Source: Saccharopolyspora gloriosae (GTDB lineage Bacteria; Actinomycetota; Actinomycetes; Mycobacteriales; Pseudonocardiaceae). From it: a DNA stretch of 64,000 bases. The notes beneath the pieces were generated by a model. It saw only the letters and a list, made by a program, of their open reading frames with translations, did not search any database and was not told the DNA's origin. The position numbers were made by a program, and so were the translations under genes. The DNA is taken from NCBI RefSeq assembly GCF_022828475.1, contig NZ_CP059557.1:4263470-4327469 (forward strand), in the 5' to 3' direction. Positions 38,221 to 46,458 of the stretch are shown one piece after another; position 1 is the stretch's first letter, and every line of letters starts with the position of its first letter.

Positions 38221-38681
38221 TTTTTTAGGTAGGCGTTCTCCGCGGACAACCGCAGATTCTCCGTCCGCAACCGTTCCAGTTCGGCCGTCTCGCCGTCCGG
38301 TGGTGGTTGTGGTTCGCGGGGTGGGCGGCCTTCCCGCTTGGGGCGCAACGCATCCTCGCCGTCACGCCGATATTGGCGCGCCCAATTTTTCACCTGCTTC
38401 GGTGACGACAGGTCATGCTCGGCGGCCAGCTCGGCCGCCGTGGCCTGCCCGGCCACGAACCGCAGCACCACGTCGAGTTTGAACTCGAACGAGTAGGACC
38501 GTTTGGTCGGTTTCATGATCAACGCTCCCGGGCCGCGCAACAACCATCGATCCCGCAACGTTCTCACCGCCGAAGCCGACACCCCCAACCGGGCCGCAGC
38601 CGACACCGCCCCATGACCAGCCCCGAACAACACCACAGCGGCCTCACGCTGCTCCCGCGACAACGAACTATGCGGATACAC
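38187..38681 (-). CDS. IS3-family transposase OrfA
   Basis: The product has 164 residues. It carries a helix-turn-helix (AVSAAARLGVSASAVRTLRDRW), a second HTH of the transposase-8 type (SFEFKLDVVLRFVAGQATAAELAAEHDLSSPKQVKNWARQY) and a C-terminal leucine zipper (ELERLRTENLRLSAENAYLKKLRAL). The GTG at 38681 follows GGAG and lies inside the element; the longer frame to 38759 would start outside the IS. CTA AAA AAA CTG at 38228-38217 is a classic slippery site just before the stop. Confidence 0.88.
   Translation of the reverse strand: MYPHSSLSREQREAAVVLFGAGHGAVSAAARLGVSASAVRTLRDRWLLRGPGALIMKPTKRSYSFEFKLDVVLRFVAGQATAAELAAEHDLSSPKQVKNWARQYRRDGEDALRPKREGRPPREPQPPPDGETAELERLRTENLRLSAENAYLKKLRALKEQGRG
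38220..38226 (-). other. A7 slippery heptamer for -1 ribosomal frameshifting
   Basis: The sequence is A-AAA-AAA in the OrfA frame (codons CTA AAA AAA). A -1 slip moves ribosomes exactly into the OrfB frame, KKTAGLEGTGARVKTQVIV and on. This is the standard expression mode of IS3-family transposases. Confidence 0.85.
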
Positions 38682-38798
38682 GAACCACTCCCCGGTAGCT
38701 GGAACTGACTTTCCAGTCCAACCACCGGGGACCAGTTCACCGGCGGGTGCAGGAGGCATTCACCTGGTCCGAGTGTGCGGCCGAGGTGATGTTCCCGG

Positions 38799-39683
38799 TC
38801 AGGCTGAGGGGTTCGCCACCGACGAGCGGATCCCGGTGTCGCCGGTCAGGTTCCAGCTCGCGAGCAGGTTCAGGGCCTCGCGCGACGCGGACCCCGCTTC
38901 CGCGGTGTAGACGTACAGGGAGGTGTCCGGATCGCCGGGGAGCGCGAAGGTCTCGTACTCGACGGTCAGCTCGCCCACAGGCGGGTGGTTCAGCCGCTTC
39001 GAGCCGTGGGTGCGCTGGTGAACGCGGTGTTCGTCCCACCACCGGGCGAACTCGGGGCTCCGCTCCCGCAGCTCGGCGACCAGCGCGTTCGTCGATCTGT
39101 CGCCGGGGTCGTTGCCCGCGTCCAGGCGCAGGCTCTCGACCGTCGCGCGGGCGTGCGGCTCCCAGTCCGCGAACAGCGACCGCGCTTCCCGGTCCAGGAA
39201 CATCCAGCGCGCGTAGTTCCGCTCCACCGCCGGAATGCGGTCGAAGTCGGTGAACAACGCCCTGGCCATCCGGTTGCTCGCGAGCACGTCGGTGCGGCGC
39301 CCGAGGAGCAGCGCGGGCTCGCCGTCGAGGGCGTCGAGCAGTTGGTGCAGGCCGGGCCGCACCCGCTGCACCCCGCGAGCCCTGCCCCGCGCGGGACCGG
39401 CGGACCGGCCGATGAGGGCTTCGAGGTGCGCCCGGCCGGCGGCGTCGAGTTCGAGCGCGCGGCCGATGGCCGCCACCACCGCCGGGGACGGCACGATTCG
39501 CCGCCCCTGCTCCAGGCGCGCGTAGTAGTCGGTCGACACCCCGGCCAGCAACGCGACCTCCTCCCGCCGCAGTCCGGGCACCCGCCGCACCCGCCCGTCG
39601 GCGGGGAGGCCCGCCCGCGCGGGATCGCCGAGGCTGCGCGCCCGTCGCAGGAAGTCCGCCAGCTCGCGGTTGCTGTGGGCCAT
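38799..39683 (-). CDS. XRE-family regulator with MmyB-like ligand-binding domain
   Basis: The product has 294 residues. The N-terminal HTH contains VPGLRREEVALLAGVSTDYYARLEQGRRIVPSPAVVAAIGRAL, a near-consensus match for this group. The MLTR/MmyB PAS-like domain follows (LLDALDGEPALLLGRRTDVLASNRMARALFTDF, NYARWMFLD, FARWWDEHRV, VGELTVEYETF). Such regulators usually control a divergent oxidoreductase or stress gene; here the divergent gene is a DJ-1/PfpI protein. The ATG at 39683 is chosen because the family HTH begins there, although the frame is open far upstream. Confidence 0.88.
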   Translation of the reverse strand: MAHSNRELADFLRRARSLGDPARAGLPADGRVRRVPGLRREEVALLAGVSTDYYARLEQGRRIVPSPAVVAAIGRALELDAAGRAHLEALIGRSAGPARGRARGVQRVRPGLHQLLDALDGEPALLLGRRTDVLASNRMARALFTDFDRIPAVERNYARWMFLDREARSLFADWEPHARATVESLRLDAGNDPGDRSTNALVAELRERSPEFARWWDEHRVHQRTHGSKRLNHPPVGELTVEYETFALPGDPDTSLYVYTAEAGSASREALNLLASWNLTGDTGIRSSVANPSA

Positions 39684-39929
39684 GCGGCCATTATCGCCGT
39701 CGGCACCCGCCCGCGTCCCGCTCGCGGGTGGACCGCCGCGTCCTAGGTTCGCCGGTCCGCGTCCGCGGAGGGCGCGAGATGGGCCGCGGCGACGGCTTTC
39801 CGAGCGGCAGTCTCGGGATCGAACGACACACGGTTCGGGCGGACGAGCGGGGCGGCTTCGAGACCGCCGCGAATCCCGCCGTCCGTCGCCCCGCGCCGTC
39901 ACCGCTGCGATTCCCGAAAGGCCCTTCCC

Positions 39930-40622
39930 ATGAGCAAGATCCTCATCATCATGTCCGCCGCCGACACCTGGGAGCGCACCGACGGTTCGTCCTACCCGAC
40001 CGGCTATTGGGCGGAGGAGCTGGCCGCCCCGCACCAGAAGTTCGTCGAAGCGGGCCACCAGGTCGATTTCGCCTCGCCGGGCGGAGTCCTGCAGCCGCTG
40101 GACCGGCACAGCGCCGACCCCGAGATCGCCGGAGCCGACTGCGCCCGCCACGTGGAGCACGCCTCGACCGCGCTGCGCGAATTCGGGTCGCCGCTGCCGT
40201 TGCACGAGATCGACATCAGCGGCTACGCCGCCGTCCTGCTCCCCGGCGGCCACGGCCCGGTCGTCGACCTCCACCAGGACGCGGAGCTCGGGCGCCTGCT
40301 CATCCGGGCCGACGAGCTGGGCAAGATCATCGGCGCGGTCTGCCACGGCCCGGCGGGCCTGCTCAGCGCCATCGACCCGGCGGGCGGCTGGCGATTCGCC
40401 GGTCGCCGGATGGCCGCCTTCACCGATGAGGAGGAGCAGTTGTTCGGGACCGCTGAGGGCGCACCGTGGCTGCTCGCGAGCCGCCTGCGCGAACGCGGCG
40501 CGAAGCACGAGGGCGGCCCGGCCTACGAGGCGCACACCGTGCGGGACGGGAACCTGCTCACCGGCCAGAACCCGGCCTCCAGCGGGCCGCTGGCCGACGC
40601 GATGCTCGACGCGCTGGGCTGA
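39930..40622 (+). CDS. DJ-1/PfpI family protein (class I glutamine amidotransferase-like, Hsp31 type)
   Basis: The product has 230 residues. LIIMSAADTWERTDGSSYPTGYWAEEL carries the acidic residue of the triad, AVLLPGGHGPVVDL follows, and AVCHGPAGLL contains the nucleophilic cysteine elbow. Hsp31-type members act as glyoxalase III or protein deglycases on methylglyoxal damage. It is divergent from the MmyB-type regulator with a 246-base gap, so it is probably its target. The start ATG follows AAAGG. Confidence 0.85.
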   Translation: MSKILIIMSAADTWERTDGSSYPTGYWAEELAAPHQKFVEAGHQVDFASPGGVLQPLDRHSADPEIAGADCARHVEHASTALREFGSPLPLHEIDISGYAAVLLPGGHGPVVDLHQDAELGRLLIRADELGKIIGAVCHGPAGLLSAIDPAGGWRFAGRRMAAFTDEEEQLFGTAEGAPWLLASRLRERGAKHEGGPAYEAHTVRDGNLLTGQNPASSGPLADAMLDALG

Positions 40623-40684
40623 TGGGCCGCTGCTCGCCGCGCGGCCGCGAACAGCGCGATCGTGCGGCGAGCGCCCGGTTCCGC

Positions 40685-41671
40685 TCAGCCCGCGGAGTGC
40701 TGCTCCAGGTCGAGCCCGTCCAGCCAGTCGGTGACGGTCGAGACGTAGGCGGCCGGGTCGTGGCCGTGCATGGAGTGCGGCATCTCCGGGAAGGCGCGGT
40801 AGGTGAACGAGTTCCCGGCGCTCTCGATCAGCCGCCGGGCGTGCGCGACCTGCTGGTCGGAGATCGCGCCGATCAGGTTGCCGGTCTCCGGCTCGGCGAA
40901 GTGGAAGTGGTGGGTGAACAGGACCGGCACCCGCACCCTCGACAGCATCGTCTTGTGGTCGCAGTTCAGCGCGACGCGGCCGGAGACGAAGGCGTCACCC
41001 CACTCGGGGTCGTACTCGCGCAGGTTCTGCGGCACAGCGGCGGATTCGCCCGCGGTGTCGCCGGTGTTCGCGCCGCCCAGCATCGCGGACATCCGGCTCG
41101 GGAGTTCGCTCGCCATCGCCGCCCGCATGCCCGCGACGTCACCGATGGACCACTGCGGGCCGAGCCACTTGTGCCAGAGCCGGAAGATCGGGCCTGCCCC
41201 TTGGAGGATCGACGGCCCGACCGCGGGGGTCAGCTCGGAGGAGAACAACGGCGGGTCCTCGTAGACGGCCGCGCGGACCTGTCCGGGAGCGGCGAAAGCG
41301 GACAGCCACGCGGTGATCACCCCGCCCGACGACAGCCCGCACACCACCACCGGGCGACCGATGACCTGATCGATGAACCGGACGAGGTCGCCGCCGAAGA
41401 GGTCCAGGCTGTAGCGGCCCGGCGTCCACGTGGACCTGCCCTGCCCGCGCAGATCGACCGCGTAGACCTGGTAGCGGTCGGCGAGCAGCCGCATCGCCTC
41501 CTCGTAGCCCCACCACGATTCGCTCTGGCCGGGCACGAGCAGCATGGCGGGATTCCCGGGATCACCCGCCACGGCGTAGTTCATGCGGATCTCGCCGAGA
41601 TCCGCGGTGTGCTCCGGAAATCCGTGCTCGACGAAGATGTCGGGGTGGTCGGCTTGTTCCAGGTACGACAC
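40685..41671 (-). CDS. Alpha/beta hydrolase
   Basis: The product has 328 residues. MLLVPGQSESWWGYEEAMRLLADRYQVYAVDLRGQGRST is the N-terminal core, CGLSSGGVITAWL holds the nucleophile serine elbow, and PEMPHSMHGHDP supplies the catalytic histidine. The substrate cannot be named. The GTG at 41671 is favoured over upstream frames because AAAGGAG lies eight bases before it. It converges on the DJ-1/PfpI gene. Confidence 0.82.
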   Translation of the reverse strand: MSYLEQADHPDIFVEHGFPEHTADLGEIRMNYAVAGDPGNPAMLLVPGQSESWWGYEEAMRLLADRYQVYAVDLRGQGRSTWTPGRYSLDLFGGDLVRFIDQVIGRPVVVCGLSSGGVITAWLSAFAAPGQVRAAVYEDPPLFSSELTPAVGPSILQGAGPIFRLWHKWLGPQWSIGDVAGMRAAMASELPSRMSAMLGGANTGDTAGESAAVPQNLREYDPEWGDAFVSGRVALNCDHKTMLSRVRVPVLFTHHFHFAEPETGNLIGAISDQQVAHARRLIESAGNSFTYRAFPEMPHSMHGHDPAAYVSTVTDWLDGLDLEQHSAG

Positions 41672-41975
41672 CGGGCCGCTCCTTTCGATGAGGTCGACGG
41701 TCGCCAACGGTGGAACCGATGGCGCGGACGGAAACATTCCGCCATCCGCGCAAGATGCCGGGAGGCCGCCGAACCCGAACGGATCAGACCGAACCACAAA
41801 ACTACGTTAAGTGATCACGCCGACTAAACCTGATCAACCGTTCGTCGCCGCAAGACGACCGCACGGCGGCGGATCGACGAACGATGATTGCCGTGCGTGA
41901 TCGCCAGTGATGTCCTGATGCTCCATTCGGGAGGGCTTCATCCGGAAGTTGGCATCAGCACTGGAAGGAACGCTC
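41672..41975. other. Divergent intergenic region without a gene
   Basis: This is the 304-base gap between the alpha/beta hydrolase (minus) and a small CxxC protein (plus). Two TGATCA sites occur at 41812 and 41831, 19 bases apart, in an AT-richer patch (ACAAAACTACGTTAAG) that may hold promoters. Nothing else is supportable. Confidence 0.4.
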
Positions 41976-42155
41976 ATGAAAGCCGAGATCTTGCACGAAG
42001 GAATCACCCACGGCGCTCAGGTCTCCTTGCTCAACGGTCGGGCGATCTCGCTGTGCGGCAAGTCGTTCGCCGAGCGGACGTTCAAGGAAAAGATGTTCCA
42101 CGGCAGCGTCAACTGCCCTGACTGCAAGCACGCCAAGCGGCGCGGGCGGTTCTGA
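41976..42155 (+). CDS. Small protein with CxxC motif, unknown function
   Basis: The product has 59 residues starting at the ATG at 41976, with GGAAGG at 41963-41968. Two cysteine sites (SLCGKSF and NCPDCKHAKRRGRF) could bind one zinc. The basic tail suggests nucleic-acid contact. I do not recognise a named family. It is followed by a strong terminator hairpin, which supports a real monocistronic gene. Confidence 0.65.
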   Translation: MKAEILHEGITHGAQVSLLNGRAISLCGKSFAERTFKEKMFHGSVNCPDCKHAKRRGRF

Positions 42156-42182
42156 ACCTCCCGCCACGAGCCCGCTCATCCA

Positions 42183-42212
42183 CGACCGCGCCACCTCTCC
42201 GTGGCGCGGTCG
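42183..42212 (+). terminator. Terminator hairpin after the small CxxC gene
   Basis: CGACCGCGCCAC (42183-42194), loop CTCTCC, GTGGCGCGGTCG (42201-42212): a perfect 12-base stem 28 bases after the stop. The rest of the 366-base gap 42156-42521 shows no gene. Confidence 0.8.
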
Positions 42213-42521
42213 CGCGCGTGCAACGGACCGGAATCGGAGCATTCCCGGAGAATCCGCGCCCGCTTCCGGTGCGCACCGTGTTCGCGTGCGGACTCCTCGC
42301 AACCGAGCGGATGTGCGTTCCGCGAGCAGATCGCTCCCCTGCGTCGGCCGTTGCCGCCGATTCCGGGCGGTGCGGGCGGATTCGCCGAGTGCCGGATCAG
42401 GAACGCTCCGCGAAAACCGGCCGTTTTCGGCGTGTCCTCGCGCACATCGCCGCCCTGAGCAGTATGGACGGGCCGGACGGGACGACCCTAAGCTCAGCCG
42501 CTTCCGAGTGGAGGGTGTTCC

Positions 42522-43295
42522 ATGCGCCTGTGTCTGTCCATCGCCGCGGCCGCGGCCTCGTTGCTGGTCACTCCTGCCGCCATGGGTGCCGAGATGGCGC
42601 CCGCGATCATCGGCGGGACGAACGCGACCGGCTCCTACGACTTCATGACGAGCCTCGATCACAACAAGAAGTTCTTCTGCGGTGGCTCGCTCGTCGCTCC
42701 CGGCTGGGTGCTCACCGCGGCGCACTGCGTCACCGACACCGGCAAGGACGGCAAGTCCACGCCGCGTTCGCCCCAGGGCGTGACCGCGCGGATCGGCAGC
42801 GATGACCGGACCACCGGCGGGAACACGGCCAACGTCACGCAGATCGTCGTGAACCCCGGCCACAACGGTTCGACGGCGGACCTCGCGCTGCTCCGGCTGG
42901 ATCACGCGGTGCCGAACAAGCCCGCCGAGCTCTCGGCCGACCCCGAACCGCCGAAGGACCTGCCGCGCGCCATCGGCTGGGGCCGCACCAACGAGAACAC
43001 CCAGGACATCGCCCAGAAGCTGCAAGAGATCAGCACTCGGATCGTCCCGGGTGACAGGTGCACGACCGACATGGACCGCAACCGCAACTTCTGCGCCGAA
43101 GGAGCCGTTCCCGGCACCAGCGCGTGCGAAGGCGACTCCGGCGGCCCGCAGATCCGAGGCAGAGAGGGCGACTGGGAGCTGATCGGCGTCACCAGCGGAC
43201 CCGCCGACAACGACGGGAAGTGCAGCACCGGCTACGGCCAGTGGACCAAGGTCGAGTCCTACCGCGACTGGATCAACACGACGATCCGCGGGTAG
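42522..43295 (+). CDS. Secreted trypsin-like serine protease (S1 family)
   Basis: The product has 257 residues. A signal peptide of about 23 residues is followed by a short propeptide and IIGGTNATGSYDFMTSL, the activation site. The catalytic triad is H in LTAAHCV, D in STADLALLRL and S in CEGDSGGPQ. It would act outside the cell after cleavage before IIGG. The ATG at 42522 follows GAGGG. It is apparently monocistronic. Confidence 0.92.
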   Translation: MRLCLSIAAAAASLLVTPAAMGAEMAPAIIGGTNATGSYDFMTSLDHNKKFFCGGSLVAPGWVLTAAHCVTDTGKDGKSTPRSPQGVTARIGSDDRTTGGNTANVTQIVVNPGHNGSTADLALLRLDHAVPNKPAELSADPEPPKDLPRAIGWGRTNENTQDIAQKLQEISTRIVPGDRCTTDMDRNRNFCAEGAVPGTSACEGDSGGPQIRGREGDWELIGVTSGPADNDGKCSTGYGQWTKVESYRDWINTTIRG

Positions 43296-43359
43296 TCCTC
43301 GACGTGGTGTTGAGCCCGCTGAGGCCTGCTTGCCGGGATTCGAGCGGAGATCGGAGTCC

Positions 43360-44358
43360 TCAGCGGCTCAGCGCCTCGGCCAGTCGCGGCACCAGGTGGT
43401 CGAGCGCGTACGGGATGCCCACGACGGTGGCGCTGGCGAAGGCCGACGACACCACCTCGTCGGTGAACACCACGTCCCGCCCCTCCCGCACCGACGGGAC
43501 GGTCCGGTACAGCGGATCTCGGATCAGGGCCTGCGGGTCCACTCCGATGGTGGTCATCAAGGTCAGGTCCGCGTCGAGCAGGTCGAGCCGTTCCTGCGAG
43601 ATCGGCACCGAGAACGCGGTGGTCGCGAGTTCCTGCACCGGCGGGGAGTTGCGGAACCCCAAGGCGCGCATGAACTCCACCCGGCTGGTGCCGTCCACGT
43701 AGGCGCCGTAACCGCGCACGGTGCGCGCTCCGACGACGGCGGTGGCTCCGGAGAACTCCGGGTGCTCGCGGGCCGACCGCGCGAACTTCGCCTCCAGGTC
43801 GGTCCGGAGCCGTTGCGCCTGCGGCCGTTCGCCGAGCGCGGTGCCGATGAGGTCCAGTTGCTGCTGCCACGACGTGGTGTACTGCTGCGCGCCCTCGGGA
43901 ATGCCGATCACCGGCACCCCGAGGCCGCTGAGCTGCTCGTGCCGGTCAAGGTCGCCGCTGGACCTGGTGTCCAGGATCAGGTCGGGAGCGAGGCCGGCGA
44001 GCCGTTCCATGTTCACGTCGAGCGTGCCGAGCATCGGTGGCGGCCGCGGTTCGTAGCGCCGCTGCACCCACTGCCCCAGTCCGTCGCCGCCGATCCCGAG
44101 CCAGTCCGCGCTGCCCACCGGCTGCACGCCCAGCGCCAGCGCCACTTCCGCGTCGCCCCAGCCGAGGGTGACTACGCGCCGCGGGCGCTGCGGGATCGTG
44201 ACCTCGCCGAAGGCCGTGGACACGGTGACCGGCGTCCAGTTCCCGTCGCCGCCCGGCGCTTCGGGAACAGCCGACGGGACGGCCGAGCATCCGGCCAGCA
44301 TCAGGACGGCACTGAGCAGGGCGGTCACGAGGACCACGCCGCGAGGGCGGGCAGACAT
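43360..44358 (-). CDS. Iron-siderophore ABC transporter substrate-binding lipoprotein
   Basis: The product has 332 residues. The lipobox LMLAGC places the lipid-modified cysteine at 24. Two lobes of the FecB/FhuD type follow (RVVTLGWGDAEVALALGVQPVG, LAPDLILDTRSSGDLDRHEQLSGLGVPVIGI, DADLTLMTTIGVDPQALI). It binds a ferric siderophore at the cell surface. No permease or ATPase genes are adjacent, so it relies on a transporter elsewhere. The ATG at 44358 follows AGGAG. An iron box lies immediately upstream, so expression should rise in iron limitation. Confidence 0.88.
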   Translation of the reverse strand: MSARPRGVVLVTALLSAVLMLAGCSAVPSAVPEAPGGDGNWTPVTVSTAFGEVTIPQRPRRVVTLGWGDAEVALALGVQPVGSADWLGIGGDGLGQWVQRRYEPRPPPMLGTLDVNMERLAGLAPDLILDTRSSGDLDRHEQLSGLGVPVIGIPEGAQQYTTSWQQQLDLIGTALGERPQAQRLRTDLEAKFARSAREHPEFSGATAVVGARTVRGYGAYVDGTSRVEFMRALGFRNSPPVQELATTAFSVPISQERLDLLDADLTLMTTIGVDPQALIRDPLYRTVPSVREGRDVVFTDEVVSSAFASATVVGIPYALDHLVPRLAEALSR

Positions 44359-44375
44359 GCGCAACTCCTCTGAAG

Positions 44376-44394
44376 TTAACTTTGCCTACCCTAA
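44376..44394. promoter_or_regulatory. IdeR/DmdR-type iron box
   Basis: On the minus strand the site reads TTAGGGTAGGCAAAGTTAA. It matches the 19-base consensus TTAGGTTAGGCTAACCTAA at about 15 positions. It lies 18 bases before the start codon of the siderophore-binding lipoprotein gene, over the expected promoter. Confidence 0.8.
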
Positions 44395-44429
44395 TCAAAT
44401 TGTCGGCTCCGGGGCCAGGAACGTGATCA

Positions 44430-44463
44430 CACCGTGGCCCGCGCCGATGCGCGGGCCACGGTG
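44430..44463 (-). terminator. Strong hairpin after the hydroxyacid dehydrogenase gene
   Basis: CACCGTGGCCCGCGC (44430-44444), loop CGAT, GCGCGGGCCACGGTG (44449-44463): a perfect 15-base stem seven bases past the stop of the minus-strand gene at 44470. It separates that gene from the iron-regulated one. Confidence 0.85.
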
Positions 44464-44469
44464 CGCGAC

Positions 44470-45465
44470 TCAGGCCGTGGTGACCACGTTGTTCAGCGGC
44501 TCGCCGGCGGCGAGGCGGCGGATGTTCTCGACGATGTCCACTGAGCGACCGGCGAAGGTCTGCCGCGTGAGACCGGAGGAGTGCGGCGTCATCAGCACGT
44601 TGCCGAGCTCGTGGAACGGCAGCGAACTCGGGTGCTTCTGCTCGCCCGGAACCGGGTAGTCGTACCAGACGTCGATGGCCGCGCCGCCGATCACACCGTC
44701 GCGCAGCGCCGCGTACAGCGCCTGCTCGTCGGCGATGGGGCCGCGGCCGACGTTGACCAGGATCGCGGTGTCCCGCATCCGGGCGAGTTCGGCGGCTCCG
44801 ATCAGCCCGGTCGTCTCGGGAGTCAGCGGGGTGGAGAGCACCACGATGTCCGAGATCTCCAGCAGTGCGCCCAGATCCGAGATGGTGGAGCTCCACTCCA
44901 GCCCCTCCCCGGCCGCGTCGACCTCGCCGCGCCGGGTGACGGCCACGCCCTTCGCCTCGAACGCGCGAAACCGCTGCCAGGTGATCTTGCCGATGTGGCC
45001 GAAGCCGACGAAGCCGACCGTCGCGCCGGTCAGCGCGTTCACCCACGGCGACTGTCCGTTGTAGACCGGAGTTTCCCAGCGGCCTTCGCGCAGCGCGGCG
45101 TCCTGGCTGCGGAAATCGCGGCGCACCACGGTGCAGGCGGCGACGATGTACTCGGCGATGGACTTCTCGTGATGGAAGGTGTTCGCGACGATCGCGCCGG
45201 CCGGCAGCGCTTGAACCGCGATCCCGTCGGTACCCGCACCGGCGGCGTGCACCAGCTTCAGCCGCTCTCCTGCTTTGGCCAGTTCCTCGGGGAGGTTGCC
45301 GGAGACGTACACATCGGCCTCCGCCACCGCGGTTCGCATCGCCTCGGCGTCCTGCCGGTCCGGCCAGCTGACCCGCGTTCCCCCGGGCAGGTTCGCCTCG
45401 ATGTCCGCGCGCAGCGGCAGCAGGTTGGTGTCGGCGATGACGACGTTCAGGCCGGGGGCGCTCAT
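44470..45465 (-). CDS. D-isomer-specific 2-hydroxyacid dehydrogenase family protein
   Basis: The product has 331 residues. VHAAGAGTDGIAVQALPAG is the substrate-loop region, VGFVGFGHIGKITWQRFRAF binds NAD(P), ILVNVGRGPIADEQAL holds the catalytic arginine and NVLMTPHSSGLTRQT the histidine. The substrate could be hydroxypyruvate, glyoxylate or phosphite-like; sequence alone does not decide. The ATG at 45465 starts MSAPGLNVVIAD. It is monocistronic with its own terminator. Confidence 0.85.
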   Translation of the reverse strand: MSAPGLNVVIADTNLLPLRADIEANLPGGTRVSWPDRQDAEAMRTAVAEADVYVSGNLPEELAKAGERLKLVHAAGAGTDGIAVQALPAGAIVANTFHHEKSIAEYIVAACTVVRRDFRSQDAALREGRWETPVYNGQSPWVNALTGATVGFVGFGHIGKITWQRFRAFEAKGVAVTRRGEVDAAGEGLEWSSTISDLGALLEISDIVVLSTPLTPETTGLIGAAELARMRDTAILVNVGRGPIADEQALYAALRDGVIGGAAIDVWYDYPVPGEQKHPSSLPFHELGNVLMTPHSSGLTRQTFAGRSVDIVENIRRLAAGEPLNNVVTTA

Positions 45466-45732
45466 GCGGTCTCCTCACTGGCACCGGTTCGGCTTCGGAC
45501 CGGGGCCGCACACTGTGGAACCGGGCGGCGCAGCGAGCCGCCACCCGCACTCATCGTCCCAGCCCAGCAGCGGTGTCCGAGCGAAATCGGACGAGGATCA
45601 CGCGGCCCTGATCCCACCGGCAGCGGCACGCGGGCACGCGGTGCCCGACCGGCCGGTGATCTCCCCTCAGGTTACCCACCGGTAATGTTCTCGCGGACAT
45701 CAACTCACGCGCGCCCCCGAAGGAGACCGACG

Positions 45733-46218
45733 ATGCCCTCGACGCTGGAGATGTGGCGCAAGTTCTCACCGCGCCCGCTCGGGACCAGGCTGTTCTCCTG
45801 GGCGGTGTGCCTGCGCGCCCCGTACTTCCGGACCGTCCGGCCGCACATCGTCCGGCTGGAACCGGGCTACTGCGAGGTGCACTCGAAGAAGCGCCGCGCC
45901 GTGCACAACCACATCGGGACCTACCACGCGATCGCCGCCTGCAACGTCGCGGAGGTCGCCGCCGGGGTCCTGGCCGAAGCGAGCGTCCCGGCCACGCACC
46001 GGTGGATTCCGGTCGGGATGACCGTGCACTACGTGGCCAAGGCGAGCACCGACGTCCGGGGCGTGGCCGAGCTGAACCCGCTGCCGGAGGTCGGCGACGA
46101 ACCCGCGGAGTGGATCGTGCCGGTTCGGATTCTGGACACCTCCGGCACTGCGGTGGTGACCGCCGACATCACGCTTCGGGTGTCGCCCAAGAAGAAGACG
46201 GCCGCGGCGAAGTCCTGA
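45733..46218 (+). CDS. DUF4442 hotdog-fold protein (PaaI-like thioesterase family)
   Basis: The product has 161 residues. PHIVRLEPGYCEVHSKKRRAVHNHIGTYHAIAACNVAEVAAG is the hotdog central helix signature of DUF4442 proteins; HRWIPVGMTVHYVAKASTDVRGVA forms the following strands. An acyl-thioesterase or lipid-binding role is usual for the fold; the substrate is unknown. The ATG at 45733 follows GAAGGAGA. A two-way terminator separates it from the convergent MFS gene. Confidence 0.8.
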   Translation: MPSTLEMWRKFSPRPLGTRLFSWAVCLRAPYFRTVRPHIVRLEPGYCEVHSKKRRAVHNHIGTYHAIAACNVAEVAAGVLAEASVPATHRWIPVGMTVHYVAKASTDVRGVAELNPLPEVGDEPAEWIVPVRILDTSGTAVVTADITLRVSPKKKTAAAKS

Positions 46219-46280
46219 GCCGTCGCGGAGCAGGCCCACCGGCAGCGCGGAACTCGGAACGAACCGGGCGGATGCGAAAC

Positions 46281-46319
46281 GGCGGAGCCGGCGCCCCCCG
46301 TGAGGGCACCGGCTCCGCC
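46281..46319. terminator. Bidirectional terminator between convergent genes
   Basis: GGCGGAGCCGG (46281-46291) pairs perfectly with CCGGCTCCGCC (46309-46319); the loop contains a second small GCCC/GGGC stem. It lies between the DUF4442 gene (ends 46218) and the MFS gene (ends 46459). The remainder of this gap is empty. Confidence 0.75.
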
Positions 46320-46458
46320 GGGTGATCTCAGCGTTCCCCGTGCCGGACGGCCCCTTCGCCTGATCGATGACCCGCGAAGGTGCTGTCCTGGCGACGGAAC
46401 GGCCGAGTTTTCCGCGCTCGGCTCTCCGGGGGGACGAGCCGAGTTCGGCGCACCGTCG

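Larger units (their letters stand above)
37298..38739 (-). mobile_element. IS3-family insertion sequence (complete)
   Basis: The element spans about 1442 bases. The ends TGAAGTGGTCCC (from 37298) and GGGGACCAGTTCA (to 38739) belong to imperfect inverted repeats at 37294-37324 and 38713-38743; about 25 of 31 positions match. CCGG flanks both sides and may be the target duplication. It holds two overlapping ORFs joined by a -1 frameshift and an intact DDE domain, so it looks functional. It lies within the loop of a palindromic repeat downstream of the secreted hydrolase. Confidence 0.9.

Noticed and set aside
38682-38759. Extended N-terminus of IS3 OrfA
   Set aside because: This part lies largely outside the element's terminal inverted repeat; a GTG with a ribosome site at 38681 is inside the element.
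43316-43366. CCGCTGAGG/CCTCAGCGG inverted repeat between the protease and lipoprotein genes
   Set aside because: The arms are short, the spacer is long and the right arm overlaps the coding end of the lipoprotein gene; not enough to call a member of the hairpin family.
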